Source: Progne subis subis (Eukaryota > Chordata > Aves > Passeriformes > Hirundinidae). From it: 64,000 nucleotides of DNA. The stretch spans positions 3,695,001-3,759,000 of the forward strand of contig JAKJHU010000046.1 of the NCBI GenBank assembly GCA_022316685.1. The letters run 5' to 3'. A program made the position numbers and the translations under genes. This document shows positions 1-11,350 of the stretch, one piece after another; within the stretch, counting starts at the first letter, position 1, and each line of letters begins with the position of its first letter. The notes beneath the pieces were generated by a model, which searched no databases, was not told where the DNA came from, and worked only from the letters and a program-made list of their open reading frames with translations.

Positions 1-189
1 TTACAGCAACCAAATCTCTCACATCTCCTGTCCACTGAAACACCAGCCGCCTTCATGCGCTGCCCTTTAACAGAGCTGCCTATCATGCATCTAAACAAAC
101 AAGTAGGGAAGACAGAGGGGAGATTGTTTGTCAGGGATGTGTCTTTGCGAGGGAGGAGCAGCAATATCTGCAGGAGGGACTGAGGTGAA
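1..189. other. Single-copy non-coding DNA at window edge
   Basis: No open frame, repeat or RNA gene is recognised. The sequence is mixed in composition and passes without a boundary into the AT-rich block that follows. It may be the flank of an element that begins outside the window. Confidence 0.5.
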
Positions 190-480
190 ACCCAACATCA
201 AAGGCAAGAGGCTGTCAGCACATTTAACTTTACAGAAAACCTTCTCCTAATAAAAAAGGAATGACCTCGTTACTACGGACACTAACAGTTCCCAGGGGAA
301 CACCAGGACACTGCTGCCTGCACTTTTAATATTCACTTTACAAACAAATGGGAAACCTTGAAAGAATTTCGGTGTTGTTCTTGGCAAGTTGTTACAATGC
401 TGTGTCCTTATAAAAATCATTTAAGAATTTATGTAGTGTGAGTTTACTTTTCATCTGCTGCTTTTCGTTGCTATCAATCT
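190..480. promoter_or_regulatory. Candidate conserved non-coding element
   Basis: This is an AT-rich, repeat-free block that keeps isolated CpGs (around 266 to 277 and 370). It has several homopolymer-poor A/T motifs, including CTTTTAATATTCAC near 322 and TTATAAAAATC near 409. There is no coding potential in any frame. The texture is that of vertebrate developmental enhancers, but conservation was not tested, so the regulatory call is inference. Confidence 0.3.
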
Positions 481-2961
481 CCCTCCCTCTCACTGCCTGA
501 GTCCCTGTGGGAAAGCCCAGGATGCCCACGGAGTGAGGTGCTGGCCACACCAGCAGGTTCAGCAGGAGGCACTGTTAAGCTTGGCTCTGACTGATGAGAG
601 AGAGGACACGTTTCTGGAGGAGATGCTCAAAAATTCTGTCTGGACCTGGGCCGAAGAGAGCAAGCCAAGTCCAATCAGGAGGGCGAAGGGCAGGGGAAGC
701 TTTGAGTTGGCTGCAGAACTGGGGCAGGGGTGTGGAGGGGAGAGCTGGGTCGCTGAAAGCTGGGAGGACCCTGACTGTGACAGCCCTGCAGGCAGCCTGG
801 TGTGCAGCAGGGTGCGGATGCAAGGTGGGCCAGTTCAGAGCTCTACTCCTCTCAGCTTCTCCTGGCAGGAGTCACCAGATGCAATAATGCCAGGAAAGCT
901 AGAGTGGAACAAATCTGTGTCTCTTCCAAGACTGTGAAAGAATCAGGGAGAAAATGCTGCTGCAAACTGAAAGAATACTTGCAAAGTCAAGGCTGTTCAG
1001 TCAGCCAAATATCTCTGCAAATTACACGAGCAGTTTCTTTTCATGGGCTAGGCTTTCTCCTTAAGTTACCACAGTCTGAGTGACCAGAAATCTTCCCCCA
1101 TGTTTGCTTGGTCTTACATTTGCTGTGTGGCACCTGAGGGAGGTTTGCAGAAATGGTTTCATTAGTGGGGGAAAATACTCTACGCTGGAAATAAGCCCTT
1201 ACAGATGATGCCTCCAGCTATTTAGTAGCCATCCACAAACTCTCACCCACACTTAGCTGGTGTGCAGCCTGGGGAGCAGCCCTTCCCCTCCTGGCACTTG
1301 CCCACGATTTTGTGCAGAGTCAGGCACACCCCACCACATATGAAAATGCAAATAAGCACGCACATGAATTTAACTCCCATGTGCCTATCCACACACATCA
1401 TGCCTCTGTGCACGTCAGTATGTTCCTCTTTTCTCACTTCTGCTTACTCATACAGAGCAATCCATCCCTGTTGCAGATTTGCTTCCAGTTCTGACAGTCA
1501 TGTGAAACACAACTTTATGCTTTGGGTTCATCCTCTGTACAGCCAGCCCTGACACCAAACTGTGGGAAAGGCAACTCACATTTGAATATCCTATCTGTAA
1601 TCATACTTTACCTGTTTCTCTAGAAAGAAGGACTGCTTAGCATCCCTTCATCCCAGACTCTGTCTGAACTCAGGTTTCCTGACTACTGTTGCAAGGCAGA
1701 AGGCAGATGCCTGCTGCTCCTCGAGGTTTTCTATGGAAGACTGAAGTACAGCAGAGGAAAACATAATGATGGTAAGTAGGTTGTGGGAATGACACCGTTC
1801 ATTGCTACTCTAGGTATCAAAGTACTCGCTATTGGGCTATTTACAAAAGACACTTTTGAGCCATTTTGAAGGGAATCACTGGCTGCTGTGAGCAGGAGAG
1901 TGCAGGTGGCTTCATACAAGCGTGAGCTATTGCCCAGGAGCTGCCCTTCGCAGTTGTGAGCTACGCAAGAAATACAAGCGGCTCTTTCCATTTCCACACG
2001 CCTCTGTGGATGTCTGGGAGCAGGTGTTCACCCTTTGCAGAATCCTACCTGTTGCGCATGTCAAGTGGGCTCAACAAGGTGCACAGTGGTTTAAGCCAAC
2101 TGTCTTCTACTGCCGGGGAAAGGAGAGGCCTCTTTCTTTATTCCAGCTGAATATCTCTAATAGGCATGTGGATCTACCATTTTATTGTCCTTATCTTGTT
2201 TATTCACAAATATTAGAGTGGTAATGGATAAAATTTTTTCTGAAGGTTTGTCATTGTCAATTTGTCACTGAAAACTTTGACTAAATTGTCCCTTTTGAAG
2301 TGCAGAGGAGATTATCTTTAGAGCACTATAATGAGATCCAGGGAGACTCTGGTCCACTGTTACTTCTTTGAAATCCAAAGAGAGTGGAGCTGGAAGTTTT
2401 ATGTACTTTGTAAAGGCCTTAGAAATTTATGTACCAAACACTACAGGGAAAGCCATATGTTAATATAGCAAGATGGGCCAGATTTCTCCTTGCTTGAATG
2501 ATGTAAATAAGCTGTTCTGGGAAAGTGCAAAGAGAGTTGTCATGTGCTAAGCCTCAGAGCAAATGACACGAATCACTGAAATGCTGTTTTGCAAAGGTCC
2601 TAGGCATTTCCATAAAGTTGTACTTCACTCGGGTTTTCTCTTCACTTGTCCTGGCACGTTAACATACTCTGATTATCTCTTAGGGTAAGTTTCATTTAAC
2701 ACTAACAGAAATTTGAGGATTTTGATTGAAGAGGAAGATACTTCAAAGTGCAAATGCCCATCTGCGCACATGCCCAGATAGTTGTAAATAATCCCACATG
2801 TGCTGGTGGTCATTTTGCCTTTGATGGGACGCACCAGCACAGCTCAACCTCTAGGTTCACATTATTGCTAGCAAGTGAAAAGTAGGAGGATGGACTTCCA
2901 AAGACCATCCTCATCAACTTCACTTGTTACCAGACAGACTTTCACATAGATATCTTTATAG
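481..2961. other. Unremarkable non-coding stretch
   Basis: The first kilobase is moderately GC-rich and open frames overlap on both strands, none resembling a known protein. A CA-rich patch lies near 1320-1420. An octamer ATGCAAAT sits at 1346-1353. Near 1650-1690 a phrase like the reverse complement of a MIR 5' region occurs (CTGAACTCAGGTTTCCTGA), too short to call. Nothing else is recognised. Confidence 0.5.
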
Positions 2962-3280
2962 GATCTTCCAGTTCCTAAAGGTATCTACAGGTAAGCTGGA
3001 GACAGACCTTACTTTCTACAAGAGCATGTAGTGATAGGACAAGGGGGTACAGCTTCACACCAAAAGAGGACAGGTTTGGATTATATAGCAGGAAAAAATT
3101 CTTACTGTGAGGATGGTGACATTGGCACAGGGTGCCCAGAGAAGTTGTGGACACCCCATCCCTGGAAGTGTTCAAGGCCAGGGTGAATGGGGCTTTGAGA
3201 AATCTGGACTAGTGGAAGGTGTCACTGCCCACGGCAAGGGGGTTGGAACCCTCCCAACCAAAGTATTCTATGATCTAACC
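2962..3280 (+). mobile_element. CR1 LINE, 5'-truncated 3' end
   Basis: CR1 is the dominant non-LTR retrotransposon of birds and is almost always 5'-truncated. This copy holds the 3'-UTR hallmarks in order: a TGATAGGACAAGGGGG phrase (3031-3046), an AAATTCTTACTGTGAGGATGG-like segment near 3096, a 'TGCCCAGAGAAGTTGTGGA' phrase near 3132, a 'CATCCCTGGAAGTGTTCAAGG' phrase near 3157, a CTAGTGGAAGGTGTC phrase near 3208, and GGGGGTTGGAAC near 3238. It ends with ATTCTATG at 3265-3272 and a degenerate second copy. About 20 bases of the usual consensus before the terminal repeat seem to be missing. No reverse-transcriptase coding sequence is retained. The overlapping small frames (2975-3175 minus, 3107-3307 plus) are therefore not genes. 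Confidence 0.93.
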
Positions 3281-3929
3281 TTGAGCAAAGATACAGCTCA
3301 GCAGTGAATTAAAACCCAACGAGGTATGTGTCCAGAATTGTAAGTGCAAGTGGTCATACAAATGCTGGACCACAAGGAAGGTAACTAGCGTTTCAAAGGA
3401 AACTTGTAGCAAATCTGGGGTCAGTGCCTGGCTCTGCCACAGATTTCCTTTATATCCTTGCCTCTTTCACTTACTTTAGCTGTTCTCCAACTAAAGGAGA
3501 CTATAGTACTCCCTAAGGGTCTTGGGAAGGTATCTTGAGACTGTGAAGAGGAGGACTTGACTCTGTGAATATACTCCTAAGCAAAAGGGATTCCAAATTA
3601 GAACTGCCTGAGCCTGCTGCTGCTCCTCAAAGCAATCATATCAAATATCTGGAGCAATGATAAAACTTCACAATGTTTTCCCATTTGGGGTTGAAGAATA
3701 TATTTTGTTTAATAACCTGGAATGCAAAATTTGGCTATAGTTTTGGGCCCTAGTTTCTTGGTGTGTTTGGTTTTTTGGGGTTGTTTTTGGTTTGTTGTTG
3801 TTGTTGTTTCTGGGGGAGGCGGATTGTTGGTATAGTTTGGAGTTTTTTAAATGATTTGTGGTCACTGAAGTCAAATTCAAAGTGCTTACCCCCTCCTTGT
3901 TTTAAATCAAAGGAGTACTCCTTTAAGAA
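3281..3929. other. Non-coding stretch with GT-rich patch
   Basis: No gene is seen. A T/G-rich low-complexity patch at about 3762-3815 includes a (TTG)n run near 3796-3808. The small frames read through it (3668-3880 minus and 3763-4077 plus) owe their poly-N, poly-C and poly-F composition to that patch. Confidence 0.5.
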
Positions 3930-4080
3930 ACAGTTAACAACTCATTTAAATTTTCTTCTGGACCATTTTTCTGTCTTTCTTCATCTAGCTGAAAGTTTGC
4001 AGTGCAGCCACACACCCGGCAGAATTTCTTTAGCTCCATCAGCTGCAATTTTCCTGGAAAATCTCCTTGCTGGATAATTC
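3930..4080. promoter_or_regulatory. Candidate conserved non-coding element
   Basis: This AT-balanced, repeat-free block has the non-repetitive texture of a conserved element. Features include CATTTAAATTTTC near 3942, TCTAGCTGAAAG near 3984 and GGATAATTCCTGATGAGG near 4071. No frame is convincingly coding. Regulatory function is inferred from composition only. Confidence 0.25.
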
Positions 4081-4489
4081 CTGATGAGGCTGCAGGAAAG
4101 GACAGGCTTGTTTAGCTGTCTGCATTGGAGTGGAATATTGCCCTCTTCCTGCACCTACCTGTCTGTTGGCTTTAGAAGTGTGGGACACTGAATAACTCAG
4201 CAGAGAGGTATTGCGTGCAAGCAGAGGAAAGCTCATGTCCTCTTGGTGAGATGCTGTTATTCTCTGGATAGGTCCTCTGCCTTTCTAGGCGGGACAGTGT
4301 GGCCTCTTTAACCCCACCGCTGGATCAGTGTTCCCAAACTACACTGGTGTCATCACCCCACTTGAATTAAGCAAGTAGCTCCTAGCTTCTGACTCCACAA
4401 TCCAGCCTTGGGTATCTCTCAGGCTGATGCAGCCCACTCTTCCTCCCTCTCCCCTGAAGCCCCCTGCTTGTGGGCTCCTTGATATTTTC
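4081..4489. other. Unremarkable non-coding stretch
   Basis: Mixed-composition DNA with no repeat or credible exon recognised. Pyrimidine-rich segments occur near 4430-4500. Confidence 0.45.
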
Positions 4490-4760
4490 CAGTCCTTCCC
4501 TAATGAGCACAGCAGAATTACAGCTAATTAAGGATGTAAATGATGCTGGAGAGGGAAAGAGAGGGAGAGGATGGGAAGGGGTGGGGGGAGGGCAGCTCCT
4601 TGCTGTGTGCAACTCTGCAGTAAAGTGTCTCCTACCTCAGCAGAAAAGTTATCACGGGAGACAATGTCAACTTTGCGGAGGGGGAGGGCCCTTCACACGG
4701 TTCCATCCCCGCCAGCAATAGCCTCCTGCCTCTCTTTTAGTGTCAACGCTGCAGATGCTG
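4490..4760. promoter_or_regulatory. Candidate non-coding element with G-quadruplex motif
   Basis: A homeodomain-like core (ACAGCTAATTAAGGATG at about 4520-4536) is followed by a purine-rich stretch. At 4573-4592 four G-runs of three to six bases are separated by one- or two-base loops, which fits the usual G-quadruplex pattern on the plus strand. CpGs are retained around 4653-4710. Regulatory function is inferred. Confidence 0.3.
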
Positions 4761-5574
4761 ATGTCCTTCCTCCCAAATGCTGCTTTGTCAGCCGAAGCTG
4801 TCAACGAGCCCTGGTCTCCCTCTCTGACACTTGCCACCACCCTCAGCTGTGTGTCACCTGAAGGACCAAGGGCTCAGAAGAGCTCCAAACCTGCTGGTGC
4901 TCTGGGCCAGCGACCTGTTGTGTTCCTCTTGCTTGCAAAGGGATTTTGTCCCTCTGGTGTGGGCCAGGCCCACCTGCACATTCAGAGGGTCAGAAGGGAC
5001 ACCATTGCTCAGGAGGAGGGTGGATTCTGGCCATTTCTCCCAGGCACTGGGGCACCTGCCTCTCTGAGCTGTCACCTGCCAGCGCTGGCCCTCAGCCCCT
5101 GCTTCCCAGGGGAGGATATCCCTGAGATACGTGGCTGCTTGCACACGTGAGCTGGTCTGGTTTGCTTTGGGAAATGCTCCTAAGGGGAGCACCACGGGCG
5201 CTGGAGGAATGCAGGGCTCATTCAGCAAGGGGCTGCAAACCCTCCATCCCACCACCAGCCTTGGCTGGCAGCTCCTGCCCGCACCAGGGAGCCGGGAGTC
5301 AGCCGGCTGGCAGCCCTGCTTTGGGGGGTGATGATTCTGCTGGCTACGAGCAGCTGTTTGAACCCATTCCAGTCTCGCTGGGTCCTCCCGAGCGCGTTTC
5401 CAAGCGCTCCGGGTCCCTGTTGGCGTATTTCTCTGCACATTGCCCGGATCAATGAATTGCGAAGGGATGCCTGCCCTGGCACCACAGCCAGTCCGTCTGT
5501 CTGTCCCCTGGTCAGAAGCAGGACCTGCACCCTGGGTCAAGGGGACGTGACGTTGGGTGGCAGCGACGGCAGCA
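4761..5574. other. GC-rich non-coding stretch with overlapping spurious frames
   Basis: This GC-rich stretch carries several overlapping open frames on both strands, the longest 228 codons on the minus strand (4854-5540). None shows a domain, signal peptide or recognisable family, and their overlap suggests simple stop-codon scarcity in GC-rich DNA. CpG is moderately frequent at 5390-5575, below what I would call a CpG island. An exon of an unrecognised lncRNA cannot be excluded. Confidence 0.45.
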
Positions 5575-6260
5575 GCGGGTTTTGTTGTTGTTTCCCCAGA
5601 ACGCTGTGCAATATATTCCGATTTTTTTTCTTGTCATTAAGCCAGTGCCTCGGAGATGATGATGTAGTCCCTATGTGGGCCGCAGAAAGCACTTCGAGCC
5701 GTGCTGGAGTCGTGCTGGGTGGCTCTGATAGCAGAGCTAATGGGAGCGAATGGGATGCAACGAACTGTTCTAATGACACCAGCCAGGGAAGAGACAACAG
5801 TAAGAATAAATAAATGTTAACTATTTTCCTCTTCCAGACATTTGCATCTATTGCCATTAAGTTCATTTAAATAAGAGAGAGAGCGAGAAAGAAGGGGAAA
5901 CTTACTACTACTCTTAATAACCAGTGTCTAAAAATAAATTAGGATGCTGGGATGCACTTAAGGCATTTTAAAAATAAGTCTGAATTTTCCCCCCTTTCCT
6001 CTTTTTTTTTTGAAGTGTTGGAGGGTTTTAATTTGGGCCAAGTAATTTTGGTGCAAACGCTTGGGCGCCTTTCGTTGGGAAATTGGGAGGAATGCAAACA
6101 AGATTTCACTTCATTAAACAGGGGCAAACAGTAGAGAAATTGCACTTACTTATGGAAATGACTTTTAAACATGAACAGCATTTACTTGCATTGCCTTGTG
6201 CTGAATTTTTTTTTTAAAAGATTATACATGTGAATAATTCACTGCAGGCCAATTAGATGA
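5575..6260. promoter_or_regulatory. Candidate conserved non-coding element cluster
   Basis: This is a long AT-rich, repeat-free block that retains CpGs (around 5601, 5619, 5695, 5746, 6057 and 6073). It contains GCAATATATTCCG near 5608, GAGCTAATGGG near 5732, a canonical octamer ATTTGCAT at 5840-5847, a CCATTAAG homeodomain-type core near 5853, and further TAAT/ATTA cores to 6260. No frame looks coding. The mixture of POU-type and homeodomain-type sites is typical of developmental enhancers. Conservation was not tested. Confidence 0.45.
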
Positions 6261-9200
6261 TGATTTCATTTTTAACCTCCCTTCCTTGCCATCTTGCTGG
6301 TTGTCCCTTTCATTACAATTTCTACCCTCTTCCTCCCTTCAATAAATTAATAAAGATCAAATAATCCCTCTTCCTGCAGTACCATGAGATAGATTCTTGG
6401 AAAGGGTGTAAGGTGAGAAATTGGAGGATCCCCATCTCTACTGAACTGCCCTGGCATGCAGCAGGAATAACTCCACTGGATTTCTACAAGCAGAGCCGTA
6501 CCCATGTGTTCAGAAATAAGGAATGGGAGGAATGAAAAATGGACAGGAGTGATATGGGGAGATGGAGAAAAAAGATCTTCTGTTCTTTGCATGCAGAATC
6601 AGGTGCTGGAGGGAGGCTGAGCAAGCAGGACTCACCCTTTGTGAGGCTCCACTGACGCTGACAGGATCACACTGCTGTGATTTGGCTCTCACCAAGCTGA
6701 AAGCAACACTCGGGTGACTCTGTGACATTGCTGGGGATAGAGTGATGCCCTGAAACTCTTCAGCATCCCTGGGCCCAGATGCAGGCAACAAAGATGTGGC
6801 GCCACTGCTCAAACAAGGGAAGAATGGGCTGTAAGACGAAGCCAGAGGGGGGTGATGCTGACTTTTGCCAGGGGCCTGAGCTAAGTGCACCTTACAGCAA
6901 GTGGACAGAGAGAGAGTTCTCCACAGGGCCCCACTTTTTCCCCATTCCACAGATGATAGAGATTCTTGCTGTCATTAACACATGTCAGGGCTTTTCCCAG
7001 CTCAGTGTGGAAAGCAGTATGTGGGGTTTCATGCCATCAGGGTCTGGGTGGTAGAGCACGAGGTGCTCTTTCAGTGTGCTAGGAAAAGGGACCTCCAGAA
7101 GACACTGGCTCCTCTGGTCCCCAGTTTTCTGCTTCTGTATTTCATCAGGTGCCTGCCAGCTTAAAGGGGTGTTGGCAGACTCTGTCCATGCAAATCCCAG
7201 TCATGCTTATAGGAAGGCAACACCTGTCCTCAAAATATTTTTTTTTACAAATATTTAACTCCTGGAGCTTTTTCAGTAATTGAATTATGAAATAAAGAGC
7301 CTAAAAGCCTCTAAACATAATAACAAAAGACATCATTATTTCTATGTAAAAAATCAGCTGATCTGCCTGTTTAGTTTCTTATATGACTTTTATCTGTATA
7401 TGAGACTGCTATCTACCTTTCATCTGCCCTAAAATGAAGGGGAAACTCTGGTGCCCTCCCAGTGGAACTTCCAGTCCCCAGTCATTGCAAGGGCAAAGGT
7501 AAATTGGAATATCTTCCCTCCTTACATCACCAACAGTGTACCTTTCATCTTTACTAAGCAAGAGGTTTTTCCCTGGTGTCAACGGGTCAAACTGCAGAAG
7601 AGCCACTGCTGATGGGCTCTGTTCCAGCCCGTGGGGCGCGTGTCTGTCCTATCTTCACAAGGGGTGAAACAGAGGCATGGAGCAGGTAGGACACCTGTTT
7701 AATCCTGTATGCCCTGGCCAAGCATAGGCAGCTGTGCGATAGCTGGGACCCTGGTCAGAGGCAGGACAGTCCATAATTTCATTTCTTCTTCAGCTCTCAC
7801 TTTAAAGTTTATTTTAATAAAAATCTTCCTGGGAAACTCCCCTCCACATTGCTGGTAGTTGTGACAGCACTGTGTCACCGCTTCCTTCACCCCCATCTCT
7901 GCTGCCTCTGAAGCCATCACCATCTTCCTCCAGGAGCTCTTATCTTGCACTGTCCCAGCCTGATCCCTCCAAACTGCTTCCCACGATGTTTCATGCTCAT
8001 TTTGTCAGTGTGTCCTTTCTCACCAGATCAGATTCCCAGCCTTTCTGTGCTTCAGTGTTTTTATGGCTCTTCACTGGTTACAGTTTTATTGGGAAAGAGG
8101 TGGCTGCAAGCAATGACCTGTGATTTCCAGGGAAGGGGAGAGCAAGGAAACTTCAAGCAGCAAGGCCTCCTGCTGGGAGCTGTCCCTTTTAGAGCCCTTT
8201 TGTCAATTATGACTTCCCCACTCTATTTGTTTACCCTGGGGAAGCCCAGCATGCTCCCTTCAGGGCTTAAGGCAGGCAAATTCCTTGTCCCAGCAATAGC
8301 ACAAAGGTCTTTCAGCCTAGGCTCAGGAACTTCGCATTGCCTATTCCTGAGTCAACCCACAGCACCAGGACATAAGCTCCATGGAGCAGGTTCCCTAAGG
8401 AAAAGGCTTTCACTTTAACTCTGGCATCTCTGTTGTATCTGGCTTCCTCCACCTGCGGCTGCAGTTAAGGAACACAGAGAGCAGTGAGCCCACATTACAA
8501 CAGCCACTGATGGCTTAGCTCTGTGACTGATGCTGCTGGATGTAGTGCAGAGTACAGGACATCTTCTAGCTGCTCCTGACAGCTATTCCAAGCAAACTCC
8601 AACACACACTCTTTTATCCTGGAATATCCATGCCTGGAGTCATTCAGAGACATCCTCCTGAGAATCTTTGTGGGGAGATAAGCCAGGTATGAAACAGCAT
8701 TTTGTGTGCTGAGCTCTCTCTGTAGGAGAGGTGTTTCCATCTGCCACACACCTCTTGAATCCAGGGATAGGACCCTTCGGGCTGTTTGGTACCTCTGTTG
8801 ACCTCAGCAGGTTTATCACTAGGGACAAGTTTAGCTCTGTGCACTCATTAACCTGCTTCCCCTGAAGGATCTCTGAGGCCAAGGGCTATGTGGGGTGGGC
8901 ACCCACATCAGCCCTTTGCCATGGGCACCCTCTTGCTGATCTGCTTGTGTGGCACCTGGAACCAGGAAATGGTTGTGGATCTTGACCATCCCCGTGTCCG
9001 CAAGAGCTGTGAAGATCATCTGCTGCGAGGGTAAGGCAAGGCAAGACAAAGCAAACATCCCCTGTGCAGTCAAGAAATGTTGGGCTGAGGAGGACTTCAG
9101 AGGTTATTGGTGTCTCTGACTCTGAAATGAGCTTTGTTTCTTTCTTCAGCCTCTAATGACAGAGACTGTCTCTGGGCAGTGAATCAACAACCTCAGGAAG

Positions 9201-9720
9201 AGGTGAGCAAGTGTCAGGCACCATTATTGACATTCTTGCTGACACCCTTCCTTCAGGGAGCACACCCCTGGGGGCTGGAGAGGGTAAGGCTGGGCTCCCT
9301 GAACAAGGGTCAGAGAAGATGCTGGACTGAGACCTCTCAGCAGGACTTCTACCCACAGCTGCAACTCTTGAAATCCACCCTTGTTTCCCATATGTACTCT
9401 ACAGAGAATTAGCAGTGGCAGAGCACTGATAGCACTGGAGAACTGCTGGCCATGCTGTCAAACACCACCAGGGATTGAAAAGCAACATCAGCAGCATCCC
9501 CTGGGCATTATATACTTCTTTCCTAAGGCCAGCAGGTGTTAGTCTTGAAGCAGGGTGAGCACATCCATTTCACCCCATCATTGGTGGAAACCATACTATT
9601 AAGGACTGGCTGAAACATGACATTTTCCAGAGTGAACTTCAAATGATGTTCCGTTTGGGCAGAGCAGGGACAGTTTTCTCTCACCAATACTTCTATGACG
9701 GTATATTTTTAGATACCAGA
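6261..9720. other. Unremarkable non-coding stretch
   Basis: No gene or dated repeat is recognised across this interval. It is largely single-copy DNA with GC-rich sub-segments (6600-6900, 7400-7700, 8700-9400) that generate short frames on both strands. An ATGCAAAT octamer lies at 7188-7195. AT-rich DNA at 7230-7400 has some enhancer-like texture but no clear motif cluster. Confidence 0.5.
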
Positions 9721-11129
9721 TGAAAAATCCTTCCATTTAAGAAAAAAAAAAAACCAACCTTTTATTTAGCTTTTAAAAGAATTTCAAGTATTGGTAGGTA
9801 AGAAAAAAAATTAATCTGGACATATTTTCCAATTTATTGTGTTTAAAATAAAAATGCAGGGTACATTTCTGGAAATTATCTTCTGTTGGAGAAAAAGCTG
9901 CAGGGCCTGTAGGGCTTTGCAATAATAGGAGAAGTGTTTAGAGAAAAGAAGAAAAAAAACCCCCGTGTTTCTGGAAGAGTTTTGGAAGGAAATGTGGCAA
10001 GCATAAACTGGAAAATGTAGAAATACTCCCTACCTTTCAATTCTCAAAGTCTAAGAAGACTTTGAATATTAGTGCCTCTTTGGTTTATAGAAATGATGGT
10101 GCCATACTGGTACTGTGCCCTCATAGTGTGTATCAATTCACATCAGAGGAGTGCACAGACTTCTACAAATGTATTTTCTTCTCTTTCTCTTCCTTCCAAA
10201 ATACAGATTGATTTCTTTTTCTGGTTTGCACGAGTGTGAGGACACTGAGATAGAATTGTCTTACTCAAGCTGACACTGCACAAATTATCATGGCAAGAGT
10301 CACTCATCAGTCGCTGTGAGGAACAGCAGAGGAAAATGTTGTCCAGCATCCTATGTTGGACTACCAACATGGCACTGTCTTTCAAGTCTGTCCTGTGATC
10401 ACCAAATACTCTTGCCATCTCTGACAAGCAGAAGAGACAGAGGCTGGTCCAAACTGACTGCCGATGCCACAGACACTGATGTCCTTGCAAGAGGAGAAAC
10501 TTGGGATGTCACTGGCTGAAGATACTCCAGGTTACTGTGAAGATATTACAAACTGAGGCACATGGATATTGTGGCTGTTTTTCCTGACCTTGGGTCACAT
10601 GCAAGGAAATAATTGGTGGCAAAGCAAAGGGGAAAAGAACAGTTATTCCTCTGGGGTCCTGACAGGAGCAATAAGAATGTGAGACCACCTGGGATGGCCA
10701 TGGAACAAAGAACCTAAAGCATCTTTTCACCCATTTGTTCTGCATTTTCCACTCTGTGGGTCCTGCTCCCCTTTTTCCTCCCCCTCCCCCAGCTTGCCTG
10801 GTGATTCAGAAAGAAGAGGCCAAGGAGAGTAATATTGTGTTGAAGATAGGACTGGAAGGGCAGTAATTTAGACTCAGAGGCTTATAGTATTATTGCCTGC
10901 AAAGCCATTCATGGGAAATGATTCCACCCATCCCCATTCCGCTCTCCTTGCTCTGCAATAACAATAACAGAAATGCCTTCAGGAGGCTTTTCTACTCAAA
11001 ATGCAGGCAAAGGAGCACTTTTATCCACCACCCCTCTTCTTTCCCTTCTCTTCTCCCTGCACTAGCTTGTCCCCCCTGCCTCTAAGCCTAACTGCTGCTC
11101 CCTCCCTTCTCCCCTCCCCCCACAACGGG
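9721..11129. other. Non-coding stretch with A-rich and pyrimidine-rich patches
   Basis: Short A-runs occur near 9741-9752, 9802-9810 and 9950-9958. Two pyrimidine-rich patches lie at about 10766-10793 and 11033-11122; the latter's complement is a run of G clusters. No gene is supported. Confidence 0.45.
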
Positions 11130-11350
11130 ATAAAAAAATAAAAATAATAATAGGGGTAATAAGAGAGGAGGTAATGGAACGTTCTCCAACTGGGCACATG
11201 TCAGAAGCCATTATATGTGGTGCAGATTTGCATAATTCAAGAAGCATCAAATTAAATTTGCATAATTCCTTTGATTACACTTGTTATTAAATGTAAGTGA
11301 CATTGATTTACAAAATGGCCCAATATAAGGTTAATAGCAAATGTCACCTT
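11130..11350. promoter_or_regulatory. Candidate enhancer with paired octamer sites
   Basis: This AT-rich, repeat-free block carries two identical 13-base copies of ATTTGCATAATTC, at 11226-11238 and 11256-11268. They lie in the same orientation exactly 30 bp apart, about three helical turns. ATTTGCAT is the classical octamer bound by POU-domain factors, and the adjoining ATAATT extends it toward SOX/POU or homeodomain composite sites. Other motifs are CCATTATATG near 11209, CTTTGATTACAC near 11269 and TGATTTACAAAATGG near 11303. No frame is credibly coding. The enhancer role is inference, but this is the most structured block in the window. Confidence 0.55.

Noticed and set aside
4854..5540. 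228-codon minus-strand open frame, the longest in the window
   Set aside because: No recognisable domain or family. It overlaps several plus-strand and minus-strand frames in GC-rich DNA where stop codons are scarce, and shows no splice or promoter context.
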